Shown: positions 43,460 to 53,170 of the stretch, piece after piece
Layout of the letters: each line of letters begins with the position of its first letter
How positions within the stretch are numbered: the first letter of the stretch is position 1
Origin: Psychrobacter sp. JCM 18901
GTDB taxonomy: Bacteria > Pseudomonadota > Gammaproteobacteria > Pseudomonadales > Moraxellaceae
NCBI RefSeq assembly: GCF_000586435.1
Contig: NZ_BAWH01000001.1
Location: 310,001 to 374,000 of the forward strand
Reading direction: 5' to 3'
DNA: 64,000 nt
Made by a program: the position numbers and the translations under genes
The notes under the pieces: generated by a model
Database searches by the model: none
Told to the model about the DNA's origin: nothing
What the model saw: only the letters and a program-made list of their open reading frames with translations

Positions 43460-43856
43460 CTATGCTTTATCAATTGGCACAGTATCAGTATCAGGCTGTT
43501 TGTCAGGCGCAGGTTTTCTATTTTGCCAAGGGAATCGTCCTTCTAATTCAACCTGTAACGATAAGCTTAAAAAGGTTCGAATCAGTACGATAAAACCTAG
43601 CACCAGTACGCTGCGTAGCGATGGCTCGGTGACGACAGTAGCCACGATATCAGCGGCGATTAGCACCTCTAATCCTAACAATATAGACTTGCCTACGGTC
43701 TGCCTGATTTCAACATAAGTATCATTATTGAAATGCCCCGACGCTCGAAAAGCTTTATACAAGGCAAGAAATAGCCCAAAAAAACATAATGAGGACGCCA
43801 ATGACTTCGATCATTTTGGCAATTAAGTCGATATAGTGAGTTAGTGTGTCTATCAA
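43460..43856 (-). CDS. DUF1622 family membrane protein (frameshifted, TTG start)
   Basis: About 131 residues. The start is taken as TTG at 43856, because GAGGAG lies 8 nt upstream and an in-frame stop precedes it. TM helices: ~13-32 (EVIGVLIMFFGLFLALY), ~62-80 (LLGLEVLIAADIVATVV) and ~85-105 (VLGFIVLIRTFLSLSL), with the DUF1622 pattern LEVLIAADIVATV...L.VLGFIVLIRTFLS. A coding-strand run of seven T at 43778-43784 breaks the first helix; six restore it. The Pro/Asp-rich tail is cytoplasmic. Function unknown for the family. Confidence 0.8.
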
Positions 43857-44078
43857 AGCAGATACTCCTCATAATTGATCAAAAAAAAGCTTAGCACTTA
43901 ACACTTAGTAATTAACAATAAGCTAAAAATATGTTTATAAATATTTATGTCGACGACGAAATTTGTAAAGGTCCCGTTAGCTAACGCCCACTATGGTTTT
44001 GTTCACTCCATACGACATTTTTTTTGCTATGCTATAACCGAATACCAATAACTATAGAATAAACGAAAAGGACTTTTT
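43857..44078. other. Divergent intergenic region DUF1622 / SDR
   Basis: 222 bp, A+T-rich. TATGCTATAACC near 44027-44036 could supply a -10 for the SDR gene. GTTAGCTAAC at 43976-43985 is a perfect 10-bp palindrome of unknown role. Confidence 0.35.
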
Positions 44079-44968
44079 ATGGCCAATCTCTCGAAAAAAA
44101 GCAATTACCAAAGCCGTCAAAGGCAAGAATATTATCATCACAGGCGCTTCAAGTGGTATCGGCGAGCGTACGGCTTTTTGCTCAGTGAATGTGGTGCGCA
44201 TGTTATTTTGCTAGCCCGTACTGAAGATAAGCTAAAAATGGTCAAGGAAAACATTGAAACGCTTGGCGGCGCGGCTAGCTACTATCCATGCGACCTGACC
44301 AATATGGATGAGATTGAAAAAAAACCAGTGAAAAGATTTTGGCTGACTTTAAGCATGTTGATGTACTAGTCAACAATGCAGGACGTTCGATTCGCCGTTC
44401 AGTGCATGAGTCGGTCAACCGTTTTCATGACTTTGAACGTACCATGGAGATTAATTATTTTGGCGCGGTCAAAATCATTCTTGGTTTCTTGCCAACGATG
44501 ATTGGTCGCCAAACTGGTCAAATCGTGAATATCTCATCAATTGGAGTATTGGCAAACAGCCCTCGTTTTTCAGCGTATGTCGCGTCAAAGGCAGCTTTAG
44601 ATGCATTTAGTCGCTGTTTGGCTGCTGAAGTCAAAGGCGATAACATCAAAGTGACCAATATCTTTATGCCACTTGTACGTACCCCAATGATTGCGCCAAC
44701 CAAGCTATACCGTTATATGCCAGCATTGATGCCTGACGAAGCAGCAATGATGGTCGCAAAAGCCATCGTTCATAAGCCAAATAGCATTGCGAGTAATATG
44801 GGCAAATTTGCCTCGGCGACTTATTCACTGGTACCAGCATTTAACGTTGGTGTCCAGTCCATTGGTTATCGTATTTTCCCAAGTTCAACTGCTGCACAAA
44901 CGACTGATAGCAAGCCTAACCTTGCTCAGCGTGCCTTTGCCAAGATTCTTCCTGGTGAGCATCACTAG
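44079..44968 (+). CDS. Short-chain dehydrogenase/reductase (three frame breaks)
   Basis: About 295 residues. The NAD(P)-binding motif is TGASSGIGERTAFLL, then NNAGRSIRRSV, catalytic Ser in VNISSIG and YVASK. Breaks: A7 at 44094-44100 (six expected), T5 at 44175-44179 (six expected) and A8 at 44317-44324 (six or nine). The first two compensate, so the observed frame resumes but 27 intervening residues are garbled, including the whole glycine motif. It resembles the SDR module of fatty acyl-CoA reductase/Acr1-like proteins in Moraxellaceae, but length suggests a stand-alone SDR. A terminator follows. Confidence 0.85.
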
Positions 44969-44999
44969 AATCGATTTATTATTAGCTTTGAATACGATG

Positions 45000-45027
45000 A
45001 AAAAAGGATACTACGGTATCCTTTTTT
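45000..45027 (+). terminator. Terminator after the SDR gene
   Basis: AAAAAAGGATAC-TACG-GTATCCTTTTTT, a perfect 12-bp stem with T run. Confidence 0.9.
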
Positions 45028-45153
45028 ATGCCTCAAATACTCTTAAGCAGTATAAAAGCCTTCTTCACCGCCAGTATGTGAAAGGCTTAGTTATATGTTA
45101 AATGAACTCTTAAAACTTCCGCTGTTAAATTTCCTTTATATCTAAGTTTCAGG

Positions 45154-45174
45154 AAGATGAATAAAATTCATCTT
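45154..45174. promoter_or_regulatory. Perfect palindrome with MetR-type core upstream of mesX
   Basis: 9-bp arms AAGATGAAT and ATTCATCTT separated by AAA. The core TGAA-N5-TTCA at 45158-45170, with A at the central position, matches the E. coli MetR consensus TGAA-NN(A/T)NN-TTCA. It lies ~105 bp upstream of the mesX start, ahead of a methionine synthase pair, so a LysR-type methionine regulator is a reasonable inference. No metR gene is in the window. Confidence 0.55.
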
Positions 45175-45275
45175 ATGTTTAAATTGTATCGTTTTTATTC
45201 ATGTTTAGATTTCGGTATGATTCACCTCATACACAGATTTGGTTTTATCTCAGATAAATAAGGTAGCGAATCACC

Positions 45276-46313
45276 ATGAGTAAAGAATTCAATTGTTCAA
45301 TTAAGCACATTCGTTTTGACGAAAACTATCAGCCTGCAGATAGCACGCGTTTGACGACTAACTTTGCAAATTTGGCACGCGGCGAGCACCGCCAAGAGAA
45401 CTTACGCAAAACGTTAACCATGATTAATAACCGCTTCAATGCATTGGCGCATTGGGATAATCTGACAGCAGATCGTTATTCTGTTGAAGTTGATATCATT
45501 TCTGTCGATCTGGATGTTAAAGGCAATGGTCAGACCTTTCCTATTATCGAAACGCTAAAAACAACGATTGTGGATCACAAAGAAAACAAGCGTATCGACG
45601 GCATGGTTGGCAACAGTTTCTCATCTTACGTGCGTGATTATGACTTTAGTATTGTGTTACCAGAGCATCGTGACAAAAACCTAGCATCCATAACGCCAGA
45701 TAATTTTGGTGAGTTGCATGGCAAATTGTTTCAGTATTTATTAAATTCAGAGGCTTACAACGCTCATTTTCACAAAAAACCAGTGATTTGCCTGAGCGTG
45801 TCAACCAGCAAGACTTACTATCGTACTGTCAATCAGCATCCTGTATTGGGCATTGAATACAAGCAGGATGAATACTCGTTGACCGACGACTACTTTCATA
45901 AAATGGGCTTAACGGTACGTTATTTTAAGCCTGAAGGTAGCGCCGCGCCATTAGCATTTTATTTTGCAGGGGACTTGCTCAGTGATTACACCGATCTTGA
46001 GCTGATTAGTGCAATCAGTACCATGGAGACCTTTCAGAAGATTTACCGTCCTGAGATTTACAATGCCAACTCAAGCGCTGGACAAGTATATCAACCTAGC
46101 CTGAATTACCAAGACTATTCATTGACTCAAGTAGTCTATGACCGTGCCGAACGCAGTCAGATGGCAGTGACCCAAGGTAGATTTACTGAGACACACTTTA
46201 TCAAGCCGTATCAAACAATCCTTGAGGAATGGGCTGCAAGCTATGATGTAACAGGCGAGACTGCTGAAAAATCTGCTGCTGATAAAGAAAAGGCTAGGAA
46301 GCAAGCCGCTTAA
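45276..46313 (+). CDS. mesX: DUF1852 protein, methionine synthase partner MesX
   Basis: 345 residues, intact, soluble. It reads as DUF1852 (MSKEFNCSIKHIRFDENYQPADSTRL start, then ENLRKTLTMINNRFNALAHWDN). DUF1852 was shown in Acinetobacter baylyi genetics to be required by the core methionine synthase MesD, in an oxygen-dependent, folate- and cobalamin-independent route; the methyl donor is unknown. mesD follows 54 bp downstream, and a flavin reductase after that. The last ~20 residues are charged (EKSAADKEKARKQ). The MetR-like site upstream fits methionine-responsive control. Confidence 0.92.
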   Translation: MSKEFNCSIKHIRFDENYQPADSTRLTTNFANLARGEHRQENLRKTLTMINNRFNALAHWDNLTADRYSVEVDIISVDLDVKGNGQTFPIIETLKTTIVDHKENKRIDGMVGNSFSSYVRDYDFSIVLPEHRDKNLASITPDNFGELHGKLFQYLLNSEAYNAHFHKKPVICLSVSTSKTYYRTVNQHPVLGIEYKQDEYSLTDDYFHKMGLTVRYFKPEGSAAPLAFYFAGDLLSDYTDLELISAISTMETFQKIYRPEIYNANSSAGQVYQPSLNYQDYSLTQVVYDRAERSQMAVTQGRFTETHFIKPYQTILEEWAASYDVTGETAEKSAADKEKARKQAA

Positions 46314-46367
46314 CTGAGCATCCCTCATCAACATAATAAAAAATAAATTAACTAGAAGATAAATCGT

Positions 46368-47395
46368 ATGAAACTACTATTACCGACGTCTACCGCTGGC
46401 AGCTTACCAAAACCGTCTTGGCTAGCAGAACCAGAGAAAATTTGGTCACCTTGGGCGTTAGAGGGCGAGCAGTTGCTTGAAGCCAAGCAAGATGCGCTAC
46501 GTGTATCATTGCAAGAACAGCAGCATGCAGGGATTGATATTGTCAGTGATGGTGAGCAGACGCGTCAGCACTTTGTGACTACGTTCATCGAGCACCTTGA
46601 TGGTGTTGACTTTGAGAAGCGTGAAACGGTCAAAATCCGCAATCGCTATGATGCGAGTGTGCCGTCAGTTGTCGGTGCCGTGAGCCGCCCGAAGTCCGTG
46701 TTCGTTGATGATGCCAAGTTTTTACGTCAGCAAACCGACCAGCCAATCAAATGGCGTTGCCAGGGCCGATGACGATGATTGATACGTTATATGACGGTCA
46801 TTATAAAAGCCGTGAAAAATTAGCTTGGGAATTTGCTAAAATCCTGAATCAAGAAGCAAAAGAATTAGAAGCGGCTGGCGTCGATATTATCCAGTTTGAT
46901 GAGCCTGCATTTAATGTGTTCTTTGATGATGTGAACGACTGGGGTATTGCGACTTTAGAGCGCGCCATTGAAGGCCTAAAATGTGAGACAGCTGTCCATA
47001 TTTGCTACGGCTATGGCATCAAAGCCAATACCGATTGGAAAAAGACACTGGGCTCAGAGTGGCGCGAATACGAAAAAGCGTTCCCTAAACTGCAACAGTC
47101 GAAAATTGATATTATCTCACTGGAGTGTCAAAACTCACGTGTACCTATGGATCTGATTGAATTGATTCGTGGTAAAAAAGTGATGGTCGGTGCCATTGAT
47201 GTGGCAACCAATACTATCGAGACACCGGAAGAGGTGGCAGATACGCTACGCAAAGCGCTACAATTTGTCGATGCTGACAAGCTGTATCCTGCGACCAACT
47301 GCGGCATGGCACCTTTGTCTCGCCAAGTCGCACGTGGTAAGCTCGCGGCATTAAGCGCTGGTGCTCAAATCGTTCGTCAAGAACTGACTGCTTAG
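46368..47395 (+). CDS. mesD: Core methionine synthase MesD, MetE C-terminal family (frameshifted)
   Basis: About 342 residues, equal to only the catalytic half of MetE and lacking the N-terminal folate-binding barrel. It starts LLPTSTAGSLPKPSWL. Zinc ligands appear as His and Cys in AVHICYG, Glu in ISLECQNS and Cys in ATNCGMAPLSRQVARGKL; PGPMTM is also conserved. One A is lost near 46750 (ATCAAATGG for ATCAAAATGG), giving a stop after WRCQGR; repair gives PIKMALPGPMTM. Adjacent to mesX, which identifies it as MesD rather than a MetE fragment. Converts homocysteine to methionine. Confidence 0.92.
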
Positions 47396-47502
47396 AGTTT
47401 AGCCGTTTAGGAAGTTCTATTTAAAGAATTTCCCTTGCAAAACTAAAATTGAAGCACAATTTTTTTAACGTTATTTTTTTAACGTTTCTCGGGATTGAAG
47501 CA

Positions 47503-48018
47503 ATGATTAAAGATAGGATTGACGCGACCGACTTTAGAGATGCCATGTCTTTGCTAACGACTGCGGTCAATGTGGTGACTACAGAAGGCGCGACGGGCGT
47601 ACATGGGTTTACAGCATCGGCAGTATGTAGTGTCACAGACACACCGCCGACCTTGCTTGTCTGTATGAATCAAACGTCTCGGTCACATGGCTATTTTCTG
47701 GAAAATAAGATTTTAAGTGTCAATGTATTAGGCGCGCAACATGAGCAGCTGTCCAATGCTTTTGCCTCTAAGCTGTGTTCAGAAGAACGGTTTGAATATG
47801 GTTCTTGGACACAATTACAAACAGGCGCTCCTGTGTTGGAGGATGCCTTGGTCAGTTTTGATTGTGAGATTGAACAAATTCAAGAAGTCGGCACGCATAG
47901 CGTCTTTATGTGCCGCGTTGTCGCCATCAATCAGGCTGAGTCACAAGGCGGCACTGATGAAGGGTTGGTTTACTTCAATCGTGCCTACTCTAGAGTGGGG
48001 CAAGTGGAGCTTATTTAA
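47503..48018 (+). CDS. Flavin reductase domain protein
   Basis: 171 residues, HpaC/RutF-like NAD(P)H:flavin oxidoreductase fold: AMSLLTTAVNVVTTEGATGVHGFTAS at the start, then SVTDTPPTLLVCMNQTSRSHGYF and a terminal YFNRAYSRVG. ATG at 47503 is chosen; an in-frame TTG 54 nt upstream would add a hydrophobic, unlikely leader. It lies 107 bp after mesD. A supplier of reduced flavin would suit MesD/MesX, which needs oxygen, but that link is inferred from position. Intact. Confidence 0.87.
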   Translation: MIKDRIDATDFRDAMSLLTTAVNVVTTEGATGVHGFTASAVCSVTDTPPTLLVCMNQTSRSHGYFLENKILSVNVLGAQHEQLSNAFASKLCSEERFEYGSWTQLQTGAPVLEDALVSFDCEIEQIQEVGTHSVFMCRVVAINQAESQGGTDEGLVYFNRAYSRVGQVELI

Positions 48019-48131
48019 TCCAATACCTACAATCCAACACCTAAGCCTATGGGCTATTGCTCGTTCAACATTAAGCAGTCATTTAACTATAATTATCATC
48101 TCATTAAATCTAAATAAGAAGTAACTATCCT

Positions 48132-48949
48132 GTGGAATTAATAACTTTTTTTAATAATAGGGGCGCTAGCAGGATTTGCTGCGGGGCTATTTGGAGTGGG
48201 CGGTGGCACTATCATCGTACCACTGCTATTTATTGTCTTTACGCAAATGGGTTACAGTCCTGACAGTATTATGCACTTGGCCTTGGGTACTTCACTGGCG
48301 ACTATTATCGTTACGTCCATAAGCTCGCTCATGGCGCATAATAAGAAGGGCGCAGTCATGTGGCCTGTCTTTAAAAATCTGACGCCAGGTTTGGCGATAG
48401 GGTGCTTTTTAGGGGCGGGGATCGCAGGACAGATATCTGGGTTGTACCTCCAGTTAATTGTTGGTGTGTTTTTGCTTTGGGTCGCTTATAAAATGTTTAT
48501 GGGCGGCAAAAAGAAAGCAAGTAACGAAGCTGGTAATGTCCATATAGCTTTACCTTCAAAGCCTAAGCAATTAGCAGCAGGGGCGGGTATCGGTATTGCT
48601 TCTGCTATTTTTGGGATTGGCGGTGGTAGCTTAACCGTACCTTATCTCACGCGTTACGGTGTGGTGATGCAAAAAGCCGTTGGAACCTCAGCCGCTTGTG
48701 GTTTACCTATCGCCATTGCAGGTGCGCTAGGATTTATGTTCTTTGGCATGCAAGCTCAAGTCGACGTGCCCAATACGATTGGCTTTGTTCACATCTATGC
48801 TTTTTTGGGCATTAGCATTATGAGCTTTTTTACCGCCAAGCTAGGCGCAAAAGTCGCTCACGCATTATCGCCGCAGTTGTTAAAAAAAATGCTTTGCGGT
48901 ACTGTTGACCGTCGTAGGCTGTTACTTTTTATATAAAGGATTGTTCTAA
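48132..48949 (+). CDS. TauE/SafE family membrane transporter (two frame breaks, GTG start)
   Basis: About 271 residues, eight hydrophobic helices. The two family repeats are visible: GALAGFAAGLFGVGGGTIIVPLL near the N-terminus and GIGIASAIFGIGGGSLTVPYL after the middle. Start is GTG at 48132, directly ahead of ELITFLIIGALAG. Breaks: T7 at 48146-48152 (six expected) and A8 at 48882-48889 (seven expected), which restores the last helix and a stop at 48949. The family exports sulfite or organosulfonates; a sulfur link with the methionine genes upstream is plausible but unproven. Confidence 0.87.
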
Positions 48950-49095
48950 GTGATTTGAGATTAATGGACGCTTGAAAAGATTCAAGGGCAGGTTTTCAAT
49001 TAGCATACCGACTAGCTACATTCTTAAATTATAGCTAATCGGTATGTAGCTGTATGGGGAATATGTCGAGCCAGTTTCTTATTTAGCTAAATCAC

Positions 49096-49559
49096 TTAAC
49101 CAAATACTCGCCATAATATCCAAAATATTCCTATCATCAAGACGGCGATCACGAGCAATCGTTTTAGCAATAAGGCAGTAGAGGTTTCTTATAGCCTAAG
49201 TCATTCAACTGACTATCGACACCGTCTTGCAGCCCCTTAAACCCTTGGCTCTGTTTGGTCGTTTTAACACGATTTTTTACCAATGGTCCAGGCTCGTCTT
49301 CCTCTTGCTCTCTATCAAAACTGATGGCTTGATTTGGAATGCCTTGTTTACTAGCGATGGTATTGAGCTTCTGTTGTTGCTTTACTTTCAGCTGGGTCTC
49401 ATAAGCATCAATTCTACTTTTGGCTTCATCCATACTGATGTTTTCGTCTGTCGCCAAAGTTTTAATGGCCATTACTAGGTTGTTTTTTTCGACCATCATA
49501 ATGACGTCTCTTGGCAACTTGGTATTGACCGGTTTTGCGCTAGGGTCGGGGTTAAACAT
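49096..49559 (-). CDS. Hypothetical protein with C-terminal membrane anchor (frameshifted)
   Basis: About 154 residues. The N-terminal part is soluble and helical (MVEKNNLVMAIKTLATDENISMDEAKSRIDAYE), followed by a charged linker (REQEEDEPGPLVKNRVK). As observed it stops after KPLLPYC. Restoring one lost T near 49172 continues it with PLLPLLLKRLLVIAVLMIGI and a final WILWRVFG, a tail-anchor TM helix, to a stop at 49096. No family recognised; the middle resembles short coiled or SHOCT-like helices only vaguely. Confidence 0.6.
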
Positions 49560-49640
49560 GACTGTCCTTATTACGGCGTATAAGTGTGAATGAGTAATAT
49601 GCTCATTATAACCATGTTAGATAAGCAATGTTCAAGCAAA

Positions 49641-49676
49641 AAAATACCGCAGCCACTATGGTGACTGCGGTATTTT
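49641..49676 (-). terminator. Terminator of ppa
   Basis: AAAATACCGCAG / CTGCGGTATTTT outer stem with CAC/GTG inside. It lies ~40 bp past the ppa stop. Confidence 0.8.
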
Positions 49677-49715
49677 ATGATTTATCGTTATTGGCATTTT
49701 TGCAATATTTGATAA

Positions 49716-50246
49716 TTATAGATCTTTCCAGCGTTGGATAGACTCTTTGATAACTTCTTTCGCTTCTGCAACATCACCCCAAGATTCAACAACCGTCGTA
49801 CCAGCTTTTTTCAGGTCTTTGTAATGACTGAAATGGAACTCTAATTGGTTGATCAACTGCTTTGGTAGGTCTTCTAAGCTGTTATAAGCATTACCTGTGT
49901 CACGGTCATCGGCAGGTACGACAACGATTTTGTCATCTACTTCGCCATCATCAACAAACTTCATCACGCCGATAACTTTTGCTTTTAAGAAAATACCAGT
50001 CGGTAGTGGCTGCTCAGTCAATAGCAATACGTCAAGCTCATCGCCGTCTTCGTCAAGTGTTTGTGGGATGAAGCCATAGTTACAAGGTTTAGCAAAAATC
50101 TGTGGGTCAATACGGTCAAGCTCAAATACTGCTAATTCGCGATTCCACTCAATTTTATGGCTGCTACCAGCTGGGATCTCTACTACTACGTTGATGATGC
50201 CGCCGTCTACGTCGCCTGCGTCCAAAATTTTGTTAAAATCTGCCAT
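49716..50246 (-). CDS. ppa: Inorganic pyrophosphatase
   Basis: Family I soluble pyrophosphatase, 176 residues from the ATG at 50246 (GGAG 7 nt upstream; an in-frame ATG 12 nt further upstream is less well placed). Signature DEDGDELDVLLL with the metal-binding acidic residues, plus EIPAGSSHKIEWNRE and KPCNYGFIPQT at the start. Hydrolyses pyrophosphate from biosynthesis. Intact, monocistronic. Confidence 0.97.
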   Translation of the reverse strand: MADFNKILDAGDVDGGIINVVVEIPAGSSHKIEWNRELAVFELDRIDPQIFAKPCNYGFIPQTLDEDGDELDVLLLTEQPLPTGIFLKAKVIGVMKFVDDGEVDDKIVVVPADDRDTGNAYNSLEDLPKQLINQLEFHFSHYKDLKKAGTTVVESWGDVAEAKEVIKESIQRWKDL

Positions 50247-50440
50247 AAAATGCTCCAATTTGCTTTTGTTCTAAATGTTTGAATAAGGGGTTGAGCTAGG
50301 GATCCAGCAAGGATAGTTGCTGCGTCCGATTTGTACTGCATGCGATTATAGCAAGTTTGTACTGAATTTTCTCTTAATGCTTAAGTCTAAGCGTGCAAGA
50401 TATTATGCAAAAAAAGATTATGCAAAAACGGACTCAACAT

Positions 50441-51279
50441 TTACTTGGGCGCGATAGCTCGCAACTCAATCAGACCAGCATGACGCTTGGCGATGTTATC
50501 AATAAGTTTTTGAGTGACTGTCTCATAGCTGAATGAATCGCTCATTTGCTGCCCGGTTTGCGACTCTGGCTCTGTTTGCTCTGAATCTGTCTGCATGGCT
50601 ACAAAGTCAGACAATCGCAACATTTGCATGCCGGCATAACCACAAGGATTAATGGCGTTAAATGAAGACAGGTCACAATTTAAATTAATCGCAATACCAT
50701 GGTAGCTAAAGCCATGCTTAATTTTAAAGCCTAGCGAGGCCATTTTGCCAAGCATAATCTTATTATCAAGAGAACTGTCTTCTGTAGAGGTACTGTCATC
50801 TGTTGCAGCAGTATCTGCATATAAGTAGACACCTGGGGCATCGCGGCGTGCATGAGCACTGATATTATCACTATTAGATGGTGAGCTACGCAAACAGTCA
50901 TTGATGACGTCTTCTATCGCTTGCTCAGCATGGGAGACGAGATTGCGCACACTCCATTTGAGACTGTCCAAGTCAAACAACCAATAGATAACCAGCTGCC
51001 CATGACCATGCCATGTCACCTGACCACCGCGATCGGTCTTGATGATAGGCGTGTCAGTACGCTGTAATATATGCTCTTCTTTACCTGCCTGTCCAAGCGT
51101 GTAGACATCGTTATGATCGACAATCCACAGTTCATCAGGCGTACGTAGCCTTGTTGTTTTTTTAGATCGATACGTTCGAGGGTGCGTGCCAGCATCGCAT
51201 CGAGAGTAGGGACATAATCGGCCGCTGATAGAGACTTGCTGACAAGCGTATCATTGAGGGGTTGTGTGTCATTTTGCAT
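50441..51279 (-). CDS. lipB: Octanoyl-ACP:protein transferase (frameshifted)
   Basis: LipB attaches octanoate from ACP to lipoyl domains such as those of AceF; about 279 residues. It shows ELWIVDHNDVYTLGQAGKEEH, DRGGQVTWHGHGQLVIY and, later, KIKHGFSYHGIAINLNCDL and NPCGYAGMQ. The catalytic Lys is in the KIKHGFSYHG strand and the Cys in NPCGY. A coding-strand A7 at 51157-51163 breaks the frame. Unlike the other A7 runs it needs eight (or five) A, not six. Start taken at 51279 (MQNDT). The Ser/Thr/Asp-rich insertion in the middle is longer than in E. coli (213 aa). Confidence 0.92.
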
Positions 51280-51685
51280 GAGAGTATCTGTCTTATTATT
51301 ATCAAGTTTAAAATAAATAATGATCATCGGTAGTGTAGCAGTTTTGGCGACTATCGCCCAAAGATATATACTGTCGCAATGTCTGCAAGTGGCGTAAATG
51401 TTAATAATAAACAGCTAGCAATTGATGACGAAATAATAGGTATAGAACCGTGGTAAGTCGCTTATAAAGGTACTGCTAGTACAGACGCAGTAGTCAACCA
51501 AAGGTGCTGTTCATTGCTCAGTCGATGCGCTACATTAAAGTGTGATGAATGGAATCTGATGAAATTTATAGTCAGAGTAGGTTATCAAAGAGTGCACCTG
51601 ACTAGAAAGATAGCGCCTCTAACCCAATATAGTATAGTGACTACAAACCTTATGACTATTACTATGATTATGACAAGGAAGACAA
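51280..51685. other. Divergent intergenic region lipB / aldehyde dehydrogenase
   Basis: 406 bp. Short open frames occur but none has protein character. GACAAGGAAGACAA just before 51686 is the ribosome site of the dehydrogenase. No palindrome or RNA gene recognised. Confidence 0.35.
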
Positions 51686-53170
51686 ATGACAGATAGCAAC
51701 CAAAGCGCTCATGAGCAGCCAGTGACCGAGACAGGTTTTGCGCTGCAGCGTGTGCCTGAAGCCCTAAGTACGGCGAAGACTATCGATGAGATGAAAGCGC
51801 AATTTTCACGCTTGCAAATGTTAAGCCGTACCCAGCCAATCAATGATTGGGCCACTCGTACGACGCAGCTAGACAATCTAGAAGTGATGCTTAGCGACAA
51901 CCAAGAGAGTTTTGCAAAGGCGATTAGTGCAGATTTTGGCTATCGTAGCCAGTCAGAGACGCAGTTTGCTGAGTTGTTTCCTAGCTTTACCGGTATCAGT
52001 CACGCCAAAAAACACGGCAAAAAATGGATGCAAGCACATCGTGCGCCTATTTCAGCGCTATATATGCCAGCTCATAATGAAATTCAGCCGCAGCCATTGG
52101 GTGTGGTCGGTATCATGGTGCCTTGGAACTATCCGTTATTTTTAGCAATTGGCCCGATGATTGATGCACTCACCGCAGGCAATCGCATTATGGTCAAGAT
52201 GAGTGAAGCCGCACCGCAATTTGCTCAGACGTTTGCTGATGCCATTGCTCGTTATTTTTCGCCAGATATGATCTGTGTGGTGCTCGGTGAAGTTGAGATT
52301 GCCGCCGCCTTTAGTGAGCTACCATTTGACCATCTGCTATATACCGGATCGACTGCGGTGGGCAAAAAAGTCATGGCTGCGGCTGCGCCTAATTTAACGC
52401 CAGTGACGCTTGAGCTTGGTGGTAAATCACCAGTGATCGTACTAGATGATGCCAATCTAGAGTCTGTCGTCAATCGAGTGATGATGGGTAAGACACTAAA
52501 TGCTGGGCAGACGTGTATTGCGCCAGATTATGTCTTGATTCAGCGCCAATACCATGACCAGTTTATCCAACTCGCAAAAGAGTGGATGACCAAGCATTAT
52601 CCTAATATTGAAGAAAACCCAGATTACTCTCGCATTATTAATGGTGAGCAGTTCAAACGGGTAAATGGCTATCTAGATGCGCTAACAGGTGGCGAGGTAC
52701 ATGCGTTAACTGGCGCCGAACCCAATATAGAAACCCGTCTGATGCCGCCAGTCATCGTCAGCGAGCCTGCGCCTGATAGCGACCTTATGCAAAACGAGAT
52801 TTTTGCTCCGATATTGCCGCTGATGCATTATGAGACGCTTGATGATGCCATTTACTTTGTGAACTCGCGTCCACGGCCATTGGCGCTATATGTGTTTAGT
52901 GACAACTACAGCAGTATCGAAAACGTGCGTAATAATACGGTCTCGGGTGGTTTGTGTATCAACGAAGTTTTGATACATGTGGCTCAGCATGATTTGCCGT
53001 TTGGTGGCGTGGGTGACTCTGGTACTGGCGCGTACCACGGTAAGGCTGGCTTTGAACGCCTCAGCCATATGAAGCCAATTTTTGTACAAACCAAGCTCAA
53101 TGGTCTGAATTTATTATTGCCGCCTTATGGTGGACTTTTTAAAAAGGCGATGGCGCTGTTTTTGAAATAA
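51686..53170 (+). CDS. Aldehyde dehydrogenase, coniferyl-aldehyde dehydrogenase type
   Basis: 494-residue cytoplasmic NAD(P)-dependent enzyme, intact. Motifs: GVVGIMVPWNYPLFLAIGP, the cofactor loop FTGSTAVGKKVM-like YTGSTAVGKKVM, catalytic Glu in LELGGKSPVIV and Cys in LNAGQTCIAPDYVL. C-terminal FGGVGDSGTGAYHGKAGFERLSH is typical of class 3/coniferyl types rather than betaine-aldehyde dehydrogenase. It neighbours the choline ABC transporter, but sequence type argues against BetB. A strong terminator follows, so it is a separate unit. Confidence 0.92.
   Translation: MTDSNQSAHEQPVTETGFALQRVPEALSTAKTIDEMKAQFSRLQMLSRTQPINDWATRTTQLDNLEVMLSDNQESFAKAISADFGYRSQSETQFAELFPSFTGISHAKKHGKKWMQAHRAPISALYMPAHNEIQPQPLGVVGIMVPWNYPLFLAIGPMIDALTAGNRIMVKMSEAAPQFAQTFADAIARYFSPDMICVVLGEVEIAAAFSELPFDHLLYTGSTAVGKKVMAAAAPNLTPVTLELGGKSPVIVLDDANLESVVNRVMMGKTLNAGQTCIAPDYVLIQRQYHDQFIQLAKEWMTKHYPNIEENPDYSRIINGEQFKRVNGYLDALTGGEVHALTGAEPNIETRLMPPVIVSEPAPDSDLMQNEIFAPILPLMHYETLDDAIYFVNSRPRPLALYVFSDNYSSIENVRNNTVSGGLCINEVLIHVAQHDLPFGGVGDSGTGAYHGKAGFERLSHMKPIFVQTKLNGLNLLLPPYGGLFKKAMALFLK

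Larger units (their letters stand above)
44969..45275. other. Intergenic region upstream of mesX
   Basis: 307 bp. It contains the SDR terminator (45000-45027) and the MetR-like palindrome (45154-45174), both given separately. AAGGT at 45261-45265 is the likely mesX ribosome site. Confidence 0.5.

Noticed and set aside
46368..47395. mesD interpreted as a decayed fragment of full-length MetE
   Set aside because: It has a proper start with its own upstream partner mesX (DUF1852), all zinc ligands, and the length of core methionine synthases; only one lost base interrupts it.
51686..53170. Aldehyde dehydrogenase read as betaine-aldehyde dehydrogenase (BetB) because of the nearby choline transporter
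   Set aside because: Its active-site and C-terminal motifs are of the coniferyl-aldehyde/class 3 type, and a terminator separates it from the transporter genes.
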